Below are positions 8,597 through 17,219 of a stretch of DNA of 64,000 nt, in pieces (position 1 is the first letter of the stretch; each line of letters begins with the position of its first letter). The DNA lies in NCBI RefSeq assembly GCF_000308875.1, contig NZ_BAGL01000060.1, positions 1-64,000 on the forward strand. The letters are read 5' to 3'. A program made the translations under genes and the position numbers. The notes under the pieces are model-generated. The model was not told the DNA's origin. It saw only the letters and a list, made by a program, of their open reading frames with translations, and did not search any database. This DNA comes from Nocardia transvalensis NBRC 15921 (GTDB taxonomy: Bacteria; Actinomycetota; Actinomycetes; Mycobacteriales; Mycobacteriaceae).

Positions 8597-11473
8597 TCAG
8601 GATCGGATCCAATCTCCGAGAGCGGTGAAGGCCTCATCGCTGTCGAGTTCGTGTCCGCGGTCCAGGCTCTTCAATCGGGCGATGGAGCCAGTGATGCGGT
8701 CGGGGTAGTAGAGCTCGGGTGTGAGACACGTAGGACAGTCGCTGAGCAGACAGAACGGCGACAGCAGCAGAGGTGCGCCGCGTGGCGAGATGAGATACAA
8801 GTGGCTATCGGCCAGGGGGTGTGTGGTCTCGAAGGTGGTGGTCGCAAAATCGGGGTGGTCTCCCATCAACGCCAGTCCAGAGACATGGAATTGTCCAGAG
8901 CCGGGGTGCCATTGAAGGCGGTCGGTGTGAACCCACTTGCTGCGTGCGAGGAACGCGCACCTTGCCAGGCTGCTGAGCAGTAGCTTTTCGATGCGTTCGA
9001 GGCTCCTTTCGAGCTCCGCCCTTGTGCGTGGCGCCGCACCGTGCCTGAGCTTGTTGCGCACGGTCACCAGCTGGTCAAGATCGGAAACTAGCCCGTTTGC
9101 GCCCTTCTTGCGAGCCATGGCCTCAGCGAGCCCCACAGCCGAATCACCGTGTTGCCGTGCATCTTCGGCGACAGATTTGATGGACGCGACCCAATGTCCG
9201 AGCGAGACGCCGCCTTGGGACAGGGACTGGGACCACTGCGCGACCGCTGGCAGATCCCTGCGGCCGCGGTCGGCGGCCACCGCTAGTGCCATGATCCCCA
9301 AGGACAGGATCAACGATTCAGCGCATTGGTTCGCTGCTTCGTGCCTTTCCGCCAAGGTTTGAGAATGACGGAACTTGCGGACCGCGCGTGCGATCGAATA
9401 GGGATAAGACTCTTGGAACAGCCTGTACGGGTCGCTGTGCTGGCGTAGGTTCTGGGCAGTCAACGAACTGATGGCCCCGGCATCGTCGAGATGCTTGCGT
9501 CGGACTGACCCCGGCCCGCTCTCGAATATCTTGGCTCTGGCCTGCTGAAGCTTCTCGAGGAGGAGATGTGCCTCGTTTTCTCCGTCCTTGAGCATGGCCA
9601 GTGCTGCACGAATTTCTGCATGGTCACCGTCACAGCGGGGGATCCACATCTCGGCCATCGATGACGCCTTAATGCGCGGGATGACTGTGCCTGACCGGGG
9701 AAACTGCTGTTCGGCCCTGGGACTGGACAGATAGGCGATCAAATAGTCGACGGGCACTGTCTCGTGGGTGAGCCGGATGACGATCAGACCCTGCCCAGGC
9801 TGGACACCGTCGTAATGCATCGGAACAACTGTCCAGTGGCGATTCCCGGCGAGGTCTCGACCGACGATGTCACCCGGGCGCAGGCGCCGTTGCGGCTCAC
9901 GAAGACTCGCACGTGACGGAAGGTCGACCGAATCGGGCAAGGTAGCCGACAGCAACTTCGCGGTCAGTACCCGCTGCTGGGCAGCCGGGAGGGTATCGGG
10001 GTCAGTGACCAGGTCCGACTTGGGCACGAATCCCGGGAAGATCTGAGCAAAGTCGCCGAGGCGGATACCCTCCTTCGAGGCCTGAAGTCGTTCATAGATC
10101 AAGCGAAAGCCGTTCAACTGCAGATCATAGGAGGCAGCGGTGATGTCTGCGCGGCTGACACAGAAGCTCTGGTCCGACCGTTTCCGGCTGCGTTCACTGC
10201 CTTGTCGTAACTGCCACCGCTGCAGCAGATCTGGAAGGTTGTTGCGTGTGAGGTCGCTACTGTCGAGTTGCCCGCTGGGGCATACTCCGAGCTTGTCCTG
10301 GTCCAGCAGAGGTAGCCGCCGGTCATCGAGACTCCAGCCATCCGCAGTGAGATCGTAGAACCACACGAAATCCTTGGGGCCCGCGTCTTTGGTGAAGATC
10401 ACGATCGCGGCCGACACCCCCGCATACGGTTTGAAAGTGCCTGAAGGCAGCTGTATTACGGCCTCAAGTCCGTGCTCTTCCACCAGCATTCGCCGCAATG
10501 CGGTGTGTGCGTTGCTGGAGCCGAACAGTAGGCCGGTAGGCACGATGACCGCAGCGCGCCCACCGGGTTTCAACAGGTGCAGGATCGAACCGACATGGAG
10601 GATCTCGGCGTTCCTGGTGGGCATTCGCTCCCGCAGATACGGGGCGACCGAGTCGTAGTCAATGGAACCGCCGAACGGAGGATGCGCCAACACCAAGGAG
10701 TAGCGTTCGCGATCGTCGCCGAGATCGTGGGCAACGATGTCGTTGTACCGCAGTTCAACCCCGTCGAAACCGCCGAGTGCAAGTCGCATACTGCTAAGGC
10801 GAAGCATCGTCGTGAAGCGATCAAAGCCATACAGTTTCTCGAACATGGTGGTTTGTGCGGCCGACTTCCCTGCTGCGGGAGAGAGGAATTGAGCCGCCGC
10901 GATCAGTAAGGCACCTGTGCCACATGTCGGGTCACAAATCTCCTCGTCGACCGTGGGCCTCGTCAGGGCGACCATCAACTCCGCGAGGTGCGCAGGTGTT
11001 CGAGGAATACGTGATGCCGCGGCTTTGAGGAGAAGGTGCTCATACAGGTGCGCAGCTTCGAAGTCCCCAGCGGCACAGATGGATTCGAGCAGCGCGACGG
11101 CCCTGGCCAATAGGCCGGGTGACCGGATCGTGAACCGCGCATCGCGAAAATGCCAGGAGTAACCCACTCCCACAAATGTTCGATTACGAATCGACGGAAA
11201 GACCTCAAGCTCAAGTGCGGCATGCATGTCCTGCGGATTCATGGCGATGAGCGTGGACCAGCGCAGCCGCTCATCGATCGGTGGTGAAGGAACCGAGTTC
11301 GGTTCAGGTGCGGATGGCTCGGCACTAGCGGGTTCGTGTGCGCAATCGAGTGCGCGGATGTAGAGCAGATGCGATATCTGCTCGACGATCTCGAGCGGGT
11401 CCGACACGCCCGCTGACCAGAAGGCATCGAAGAGTCGCGCGCCAGCGGTTCGCATCACACCGTCGTTAATCAC
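8597..11473 (-). CDS. Type I-like N6-adenine methylase with specificity-like domain and HEPN-like C-terminus; NPPF motif changed to HPPF
   Basis: A 958-residue protein. Residues ~1-170 resemble the HsdM helical N-terminus. The methylase core has motif I DPTCGTGALL (181-190), FDRFTTMLRLSSMRLALGG and the motif IV position VLAHPPFGGS, where HPPF (264-267) replaces the usual NPPF/Y. Losing that Asn should weaken or abolish methyl transfer. Residues ~470-660 look like a single HsdS-type target recognition half (IRLGDFAQIFPGFVPK; a coiled LLLEKLQQARAKIFE end). The C-terminal ~270 residues are unlike HsdM/HsdS and carry RNKLRHG (806-812), fitting the HEPN Rx4-6H motif, and a later SDCPTC knuckle-like pair. 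There is no hsdR. The gene diverges from the Bell/NB-ARC pair. It is probably a sensor or effector of an immune cassette rather than a restriction-modification methylase. Confidence 0.75.
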   Translation of the reverse strand: MINDGVMRTAGARLFDAFWSAGVSDPLEIVEQISHLLYIRALDCAHEPASAEPSAPEPNSVPSPPIDERLRWSTLIAMNPQDMHAALELEVFPSIRNRTFVGVGYSWHFRDARFTIRSPGLLARAVALLESICAAGDFEAAHLYEHLLLKAAASRIPRTPAHLAELMVALTRPTVDEEICDPTCGTGALLIAAAQFLSPAAGKSAAQTTMFEKLYGFDRFTTMLRLSSMRLALGGFDGVELRYNDIVAHDLGDDRERYSLVLAHPPFGGSIDYDSVAPYLRERMPTRNAEILHVGSILHLLKPGGRAAVIVPTGLLFGSSNAHTALRRMLVEEHGLEAVIQLPSGTFKPYAGVSAAIVIFTKDAGPKDFVWFYDLTADGWSLDDRRLPLLDQDKLGVCPSGQLDSSDLTRNNLPDLLQRWQLRQGSERSRKRSDQSFCVSRADITAASYDLQLNGFRLIYERLQASKEGIRLGDFAQIFPGFVPKSDLVTDPDTLPAAQQRVLTAKLLSATLPDSVDLPSRASLREPQRRLRPGDIVGRDLAGNRHWTVVPMHYDGVQPGQGLIVIRLTHETVPVDYLIAYLSSPRAEQQFPRSGTVIPRIKASSMAEMWIPRCDGDHAEIRAALAMLKDGENEAHLLLEKLQQARAKIFESGPGSVRRKHLDDAGAISSLTAQNLRQHSDPYRLFQESYPYSIARAVRKFRHSQTLAERHEAANQCAESLILSLGIMALAVAADRGRRDLPAVAQWSQSLSQGGVSLGHWVASIKSVAEDARQHGDSAVGLAEAMARKKGANGLVSDLDQLVTVRNKLRHGAAPRTRAELERSLERIEKLLLSSLARCAFLARSKWVHTDRLQWHPGSGQFHVSGLALMGDHPDFATTTFETTHPLADSHLYLISPRGAPLLLSPFCLLSDCPTCLTPELYYPDRITGSIARLKSLDRGHELDSDEAFTALGDWIRS

Positions 11474-12053
11474 GTTCGGGACACTAGCTCTGTGCAGGAT
11501 ACGAGCACCAGTGAGTTCAGGTACCGATCACGCAGCGCAGGCGCTCCAGCCCGAACCTCACCGAGCCCGCAGCCGAGTTCTCGGTAGAGATCAAGGCTCA
11601 GATCTGGATAGTTGAGGGTCGCGACGGTCTACTCAGCCGGGTGGTCGCTGGTCGACTCCACCGAGACCTGTTCGGCCTGGTCTAGCAGAACGCGGACATC
11701 CTTGGTGAGTTCGCTGCGGGCGGCAGTTCGCAATCCGCTGACCAGTAGATGCGGCCAGCCCTCGCTCATCGTCTCGCCGATTGTAAGGACTCGACGGCGT
11801 TGCCAGTGCCACAGGACACGAACCCACGACCTAACGGTCGGTTTCCAAATACTCTATTACGCACTCGCACTGAATGACTCGGACTTGTCGGTGGGCACCG
11901 CTATCGTCGATCGCGCACTAGGCCAGCCACACTCAACACCATTTGCTGCGGGTTCCAATCAGACATCGGAGCGCATCCGACACGGAGTCGAGATCACTGG
12001 ATTCCATTGCTCCACTGCTTGTTCCGAACCGCGCGGCTTCCAGAGGAGAAGCG
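11474..12053. other. 580-bp divergent intergenic region of the defence cassette
   Basis: It lies between the divergently transcribed methylase-HEPN gene and the Bell/NB-ARC pair, so it must hold both promoters. I could not pick reliable -35/-10 boxes. An open frame here (from 11612) overlaps the Bell gene in another frame and looks like a shadow. A ribosome binding site for the Bell gene (GAGGAG) is at 12043-12048. The region is visibly less GC-rich than the chromosomal part of the window. Confidence 0.5.
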
Positions 12054-12440
12054 ATGGACCCGATTTCGATTGGCACTGCGGCGGCGGTGCTGCTTGGCAC
12101 GAGGCTCGGCGAGGAGTTCGCCAAGAATGCTGGCGCCAGCGCCTGGGAGGCCGCGCTGCGCTTGCGGGCGTTGGCCCTAGCCAAGTTCCGAGACAACCAG
12201 CCCGGCCGAGCCGCGATCGAAACGCTGACGGAAGCGCCGTCCGAGGAGAATGTCACAATAGTCGCGGAATTCGTCGACGAAGCCGCGCGGGTAGACCCAA
12301 CATTCGCCCACGAGGTCCGCCAGCTGGTCGAAGAGGCGCGCGGCCGGACACAACTAGGGACCTTTCGGCCCCAGGCGTTCGACCAAGCCAAGCAGGTCAA
12401 TGTCGTGGGTGACAACCACGGACCGGTCACTCTGTCATGA
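12054..12440 (+). CDS. Bell-type small effector candidate with C-terminal amyloid-like signalling motif
   Basis: A 128-residue protein starting MDPISIGTAAAVLLGTRLGE, six bases after GAGGAG. Residues 1-95 are helical: a hydrophobic N-terminal helix, then AAIETLTEAPSEENVTIVAE, then RVDPTFAHEVRQLVEEA. This resembles Bell domains, the small helical domains paired with bacterial NLRs and thought to be analogous to fungal HeLo / MLKL cell-death domains. The last residues, KQVNVVGDNHGPVTL (113-127), match RQVNIAGDNHSPVHL at residues 15-29 of the adjacent NB-ARC protein in 10 of 15 positions. An effector C-terminus matching a receptor N-terminus is the arrangement of bacterial amyloid signalling sequence pairs. 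The stop overlaps the next start (ATGA). The Bell call is by resemblance only. Confidence 0.75.
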   Translation: MDPISIGTAAAVLLGTRLGEEFAKNAGASAWEAALRLRALALAKFRDNQPGRAAIETLTEAPSEENVTIVAEFVDEAARVDPTFAHEVRQLVEEARGRTQLGTFRPQAFDQAKQVNVVGDNHGPVTLS

Positions 12441-15400
12441 CCACCGCCGACTTCCTCCCCAAGGCCGATGGGGCTGCCCGGCAGGTGAACATAGCGGGTG
12501 ACAACCACAGCCCGGTGCACCTCGCCGACCAGCAATACGTGGTTCACGTTGGCGGCGACACGCAACTCCAGATCGGGGCGTGCAGCGCGGTCAGCATCAC
12601 AATGCCAGCAGATGCGAAGCGCTCTCGCTACTTCCACGAGTCACTCGCGTTGGTATCGGTTGAAGCGCCATTCGGCAGATTGCCCGAAGCTGTCGTCGGC
12701 CGTGACGACGTCGTCACGGCCATCATGGATAGGACGAGCGATCGGCCCCCACGCATTGAGGTCCTCTCCGGTATGGGCGGAGTCGGGAAAACCACCGTTG
12801 CATTGAGTATCGCCGAACACGCCAAGTGTGCCGGAGCCGACGTCTACTGGGTCCCCGCGGGATCAGCCGCAGCGGTGTCGGATGGTATGCGACAGGTTGC
12901 TCTGTCGGTTGGCGTGCCCGCCGACCAAGTCACCCATGCATGGGAAGGCGGAGGGCGTCCCGCTGCAGATCTCGTCTGGCGTCATCTCAAGTCCCTCGAT
13001 CGCCCTTGGATCCTGGTGTTCGACGATGCCGATGAGTTGGACGTTCTGTCCTGCGAAGGAGCCGCGCTCGCTGATGCGACTGGCTGGGCTAGATCCCCCG
13101 TCGGCCGATCGCAAGGTGTCCTGGTGACGACACGCGACCGGAATTCCCGATCGTGGGGCACCCGCATCGCGCGCATCCATCGGCTAGGCGTTCTCAAGCT
13201 CCAATTCGCCGCCACAGTGCTACAGACACTCGCGCCAATGACCGCGGGGGACACTCGCGCTGCGGAGGCGTTGGCCGATCGCCTCGGATGCCTGCCACTA
13301 GCCTTACATCTCGCGGGAACGTATCTCGCCCAGGCGCAAGACGATCCGCTGGCCGACGCCCACACGTTCGAGAAATACGCCGACCGTCTCACTGACTCGC
13401 CGCTACTACTCGACGATGCCGCCGAGGGTATCCGCGGAGATCTTCGCAGCGCGGAGGATCGCGCCCGCGCGACAATCGCCGACACGTGGAACCTTTCCCT
13501 TGACCTCCTTGAACGCCAAGACATAGCCCACGCACGCGTGCTGTTGCAGCTGCTCTCATGTTTTGCACCGGCAACACCACTGCCCCACGCACTGGTCGAT
13601 CCGAAAGCCATTGCAGCACTACCGATGTGGGCTGATCCAGTGACGCATCGCACGGTGTGGATGACCATTCGCGGCCTGCACCGCTTCGGGCTGGTGGATG
13701 TCGACGGTTCCGCAGACGAACCAGTCCACCAGATTCACCGGCTCGTCGCCGAAGTCTCATTGGCCCCCATGCTTGCGGCGCCGTCAAACTATCGACGGGT
13801 GTGGGATTCAGCCGCTGATCTGCTAGCTGAGGTCACACCGTATGAGGAGAATCCACGCGGTCCTAGTACCTGGCGCGCATGGCAAGGACTGATTCCGCAT
13901 TGGCGAGTCATGATCAACCGTGCGCCGGATTGGGGTTCCGGTTCCGAATCCCGTTTCGACGCGGTCCTACTCTGCACAAGTATCGCGGTGTCGTACCTCC
14001 ACTTTCGTGGCGAGTACACAGCCGCCTGCACACTCGCAGATACGGCATTGGGTCGCTCCGAAACCGCACACGCCGACCTGACGATCGTGTCCAACGTTCG
14101 CCGTCACAGGGCTGTCGCCGTGATGAGTAGAGGCGACCTCAAGCTTGCCGAAGCCGAGTTCGACGATATCGTTGACAATTGCGTCACACACCTCGGTGCT
14201 GCGCACCCCATGACGGTCTCGGTCCGGTACGACCGTGCTCGAGTACTCACGATGCGAGGCAAGAACAAGCAGGCAAAGGAAGAGTACGACGAGGTAATTC
14301 GACAGGAAACCGCACTTTACGGCGCTGATGCCGTCACGACGCTGCTCACACGTCACGATCGCGCAATATGTGTCAGGAGTACTGGGCGGTTCCAGGAAGC
14401 AGCGGACGAAGGAGAACTCGTCCTGGCAGGGCTGCAAGCCGCGCTCGGCGAATCACATCCTGATGTACTCCAAGCCCAGCATGAATATGCTGTCTCGCTG
14501 CGTGACCGAGGGAACTTTGAGGAGGCGGCGGCGGCCTTCGTTCGGGTTCTGGAGGCTGAAAGGGAGATCCTTGGGATCAACCATCCCTCCACTCTCATCA
14601 CCAGAGTCAATCTGGCTCTCACCCTCATGCTGTGTAAGAACATCGACGCAGGCGAAGCCGACCTTCGAGCCGTGGTCGATATACGCAGCGAGATCCTGGG
14701 CTCCGATCACCATGACACGCTAGAAGCGCGCGGAGCGCTGGCCATGATCTTGGTACAGAAAGGCGAACTCGACGCCCAGAGCGCTGAAATGGAGTTCTCC
14801 GAGCTCACTGCAAGAATTCGAACCCAGTTCATCGACGACCATCCAACCGTGCTCGCAAGCCGAGGAAGCCACGCAGCCGCGCTCCGCCTACTCGGCGAAC
14901 GGATCGACGCCGAAGTGCAATGCCGGACGGTCCTGGATGCCGCGAAATCGCGCCACGGCGAGGATCATCCCACCACGCTCGGCGCAAACTTCGACTGGGC
15001 AGTTGCCCTGGGAGATCTCGGTCGAACCACCGAAGCAATCGCAGAGATGCGCACTGTTCTCGCCCGTTTCGAAGCAGTTCCCGGAACCTCGTATCGTATG
15101 ATCACGAGCGCACGACATACCCTGGGCTCATTTCTGCTCGACCAAGGTCAGTTGGTCGAAGCCGAAGAGATCTTCCGGGCTGCCCTGGATGAGCTCCCCG
15201 AGTGCAGCGACAGGCACGACGACATCCAACACGATCTAGCTGCCGTGCTCCTGGCACGCGGCCAATTTCAGGACGCGATCAACCGTCTGCGCGTCATCGT
15301 TGAGGAGCGCCGACGGGCTTCGGGGCCAACGCACCCGGACACACTGACCGTCCGCAACAACCTCGGCATCGCGTTGAAGGAGTTCGGCGAATTGGAACAA

Positions 15401-16288
15401 GCCGCGACGGTATATCGTGCGGCGCTGCACGATTCGGCCAGCAATCACTCCAATGACCAGCCCCTCACATTGACTCTGCGCCATAACCTTGCCGTTGTTC
15501 TCCGCATCCAGGGCAGGCTCGACGAAGCCCACGACGAACTCGTGCAGATCCTCAAGATACAGCTGCGCAAATCCGGTCCCGAACATCCCGAAACCCTTGC
15601 CACACGGAAATCGCTAGCACGTGTGCTTGACGACAAGGGAGCGGCAACCGAGGCTGAAGCAGAGTACAGGGATATTCGGGCCATGTGTAGCCGGGTACGA
15701 GGTGAAAACCACCCTCACACCTTGTATGTTCAGGGAAATCTCGCGTACTTTCTGCTTGCACAGGGAAGGTTCCGAGAAGCTGAGACCGAGTATCGCGACG
15801 CACTCAAGCGGTGCCTCAAGCACTTGGCGCCCGATCATCCGGAAACTCTTCGAATGAAGCATAATCTGGCGATGGCGCTCGCACAACAGGGAGGATTGCC
15901 TGAGGCCATCACTCGTTTCCAAGACGTAGTCGAGCGTCGACAGCGAACGCTTGGCGCGAATCATTCCGAAACCTTGACAGCACGAACCAATCTCGGCCAC
16001 GCACTGTATAGACTAAATCAGCCAGCAGAGAGCGCAGAACAGTTCCGGCTCGTGGCCGACGGCACGGCGGCCACCCATGGGCCAGACCACGACTCCGTAT
16101 GGGACGCACGCGCACGGCGAGCCCAGCACCTCTGGGAAGCCGGCCAACCCCGCCAAGCGCAACGGGAATTCGAAGCCTTACTGTCAGATACCTCCGGGGC
16201 ACGACAGCTGGATGATCCTCGCGTCCTTGCGGCCGAGCGAGTGCTTGAATTCGTGCGCGCCGACGCGGACTGGACGGATGATGTGTAG
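12437..16288 (+). CDS. NB-ARC / tetratricopeptide repeat (NLR-like) protein
   Basis: A 1283-residue STAND ATPase. Residues 15-29 carry RQVNIAGDNHSPVHL, followed by a second Gly/Val-rich stretch YVVHVGGDTQLQIG (34-47). The NB-ARC module has the P-loop GMGGVGKTT (112-120), Walker B ILVFDDADE (192-200), the TTRD sensor (231-234) and a GLPLAL-like GCLPLALHLAGTYLAQA. After a winged-helix-like region the C-terminal ~750 residues are TPR repeats of ~42 residues with the HPxTLxxRxNLAxxLxxxG signature (for example HPDTLTVRNNLGIALKEFGE). Such proteins oligomerise on ligand binding by the repeats. With its amyloid-like N-terminus and the coupled upstream effector candidate, this is probably an immune receptor that seeds effector assembly. 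Confidence 0.9.
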   Translation: MTTADFLPKADGAARQVNIAGDNHSPVHLADQQYVVHVGGDTQLQIGACSAVSITMPADAKRSRYFHESLALVSVEAPFGRLPEAVVGRDDVVTAIMDRTSDRPPRIEVLSGMGGVGKTTVALSIAEHAKCAGADVYWVPAGSAAAVSDGMRQVALSVGVPADQVTHAWEGGGRPAADLVWRHLKSLDRPWILVFDDADELDVLSCEGAALADATGWARSPVGRSQGVLVTTRDRNSRSWGTRIARIHRLGVLKLQFAATVLQTLAPMTAGDTRAAEALADRLGCLPLALHLAGTYLAQAQDDPLADAHTFEKYADRLTDSPLLLDDAAEGIRGDLRSAEDRARATIADTWNLSLDLLERQDIAHARVLLQLLSCFAPATPLPHALVDPKAIAALPMWADPVTHRTVWMTIRGLHRFGLVDVDGSADEPVHQIHRLVAEVSLAPMLAAPSNYRRVWDSAADLLAEVTPYEENPRGPSTWRAWQGLIPHWRVMINRAPDWGSGSESRFDAVLLCTSIAVSYLHFRGEYTAACTLADTALGRSETAHADLTIVSNVRRHRAVAVMSRGDLKLAEAEFDDIVDNCVTHLGAAHPMTVSVRYDRARVLTMRGKNKQAKEEYDEVIRQETALYGADAVTTLLTRHDRAICVRSTGRFQEAADEGELVLAGLQAALGESHPDVLQAQHEYAVSLRDRGNFEEAAAAFVRVLEAEREILGINHPSTLITRVNLALTLMLCKNIDAGEADLRAVVDIRSEILGSDHHDTLEARGALAMILVQKGELDAQSAEMEFSELTARIRTQFIDDHPTVLASRGSHAAALRLLGERIDAEVQCRTVLDAAKSRHGEDHPTTLGANFDWAVALGDLGRTTEAIAEMRTVLARFEAVPGTSYRMITSARHTLGSFLLDQGQLVEAEEIFRAALDELPECSDRHDDIQHDLAAVLLARGQFQDAINRLRVIVEERRRASGPTHPDTLTVRNNLGIALKEFGELEQAATVYRAALHDSASNHSNDQPLTLTLRHNLAVVLRIQGRLDEAHDELVQILKIQLRKSGPEHPETLATRKSLARVLDDKGAATEAEAEYRDIRAMCSRVRGENHPHTLYVQGNLAYFLLAQGRFREAETEYRDALKRCLKHLAPDHPETLRMKHNLAMALAQQGGLPEAITRFQDVVERRQRTLGANHSETLTARTNLGHALYRLNQPAESAEQFRLVADGTAATHGPDHDSVWDARARRAQHLWEAGQPRQAQREFEALLSDTSGARQLDDPRVLAAERVLEFVRADADWTDDV

Positions 16289-16791
16289 GCAGGGCAGGCC
16301 GAGGCACTCAACGCGAACCTTCCGCGGCGAGCAGAGTATCCGCGAATCCCGCTTCTAATCATCAGCCCGCCAGCCTTCGGAGGCAGACCGAACCTCCTGT
16401 ACTGCCTGCATGTTCAGCCCGTGCTGCGGCCTTCAGGTATGGTCTGTGACTCACTACCGTGAGAGCGGCGAGATACCCTGACCATCTCGAATACGACGGC
16501 GATTTGCCCGACGCGTTCCCCGAGTTCCTCGCCAATACCCAAGCCAAATTTGAAGACTGCGGCGACTGCCTCTACCGGGTCCCGGTCGACCTCGCCGCGC
16601 GCAGATCACCGGGTTCCGCGAGGATGGGGAGTTGGACATGACTCAACTTGCGTGGGCCAGTTGACGAGGCACAGGCGCTCAACTCGGCTAGTTAGACACT
16701 TGCTGTCAGGATCAGGTCCGGCCAGGATTTGATCCAGGTGCCCGGTGGGGTGCTCCCAATATTCGGCTGGCCGAACCCTCTCGAACCAGCT
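16289..16791. other. Intergenic region with a possible gene relic
   Basis: The one coding-like stretch is a 60-codon frame at 16459-16641 (GTG start). It reads through AFPEFLANTQAKFEDCGDCL with Nocardia-like codon use and then loses character. It could be the remnant of a gene cut by insertion at the nearby junction. No family is recognised. The rest shows nothing I can name. Confidence 0.3.
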
Positions 16792-17076
16792 CAAAGTGGC
16801 ACCCAAAATGGCACTCCGCAGCCACAAACGCCCATCGAGCGGGCGAAATGCCGGGTCTTAGCGCATCACTTTTTCATCAGTTCGTAGATATGCCAAGACC
16901 GTGCGGCGACCTGGCGACCTTGGGGTATTTAACCGCCCTGAACTGGTATTTCACCGTCCCAACACGTCCTACGAGTTCCGACCGGAACCCTGGGATTCCC
17001 ACTGTTCCGAAGCGAAAATGGCACGCAAAATGTCACCCGAGTTCCCGCTGCATCCCGCCACTGCCGATTGGCCGGG
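16792..17076. repeat. Diverged DUF3039-end copy with both arms (att-like site 2)
   Basis: Three parts occur in the same order and at near-identical spacing as at site 1. A decamer pair (AAAGTGGCAC / AAAATGGCAC) lies at 16792-16814. A core at 16867-16894 matches the DUF3039-end core plus its next base in 23 of 28 positions. A right arm at 16895-17076 has paired AAAATGGCAC-like decamers at 17014-17036. The decamer-to-core distance is 52 bases at sites 1, 2 and 3 alike. It is best read as the junction between two tandem islands; the divergence suggests it is old. Confidence 0.65.
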
Positions 17077-17219
17077 ACGCCCCTCGATCGCTTCTGGAGG
17101 CTCAGGAGGAGCGGCCTCCAGCTCATCAGGCAGATACTGGTTCAGGTGGACCAAGGCTGTAATCCTCGGTTAATCAAGACAGCTCGGACCCTCGTCGCCG
17201 TCATCGGTGCACTTGTCCA

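Noticed and set aside
11795..11850. tRNA-like T-arm on the minus strand (GGTCGTGGGTTCGTGTCC)
   Set aside because: The stem does not pair properly and no D-arm, anticodon arm or acceptor stem of the right length could be built around it.
11612..12412. A 266-codon plus-strand frame before and across the Bell gene
   Set aside because: Its second half overlaps the well supported Bell gene in another frame, and its translation is Arg/Ser-rich without family resemblance. Treated as a shadow.
14100..16250. Long run of similar ~126-bp units
   Set aside because: These are the coding units of the TPR repeats in the NB-ARC protein, not a DNA repeat or CRISPR array; they are periodic only at the protein level.
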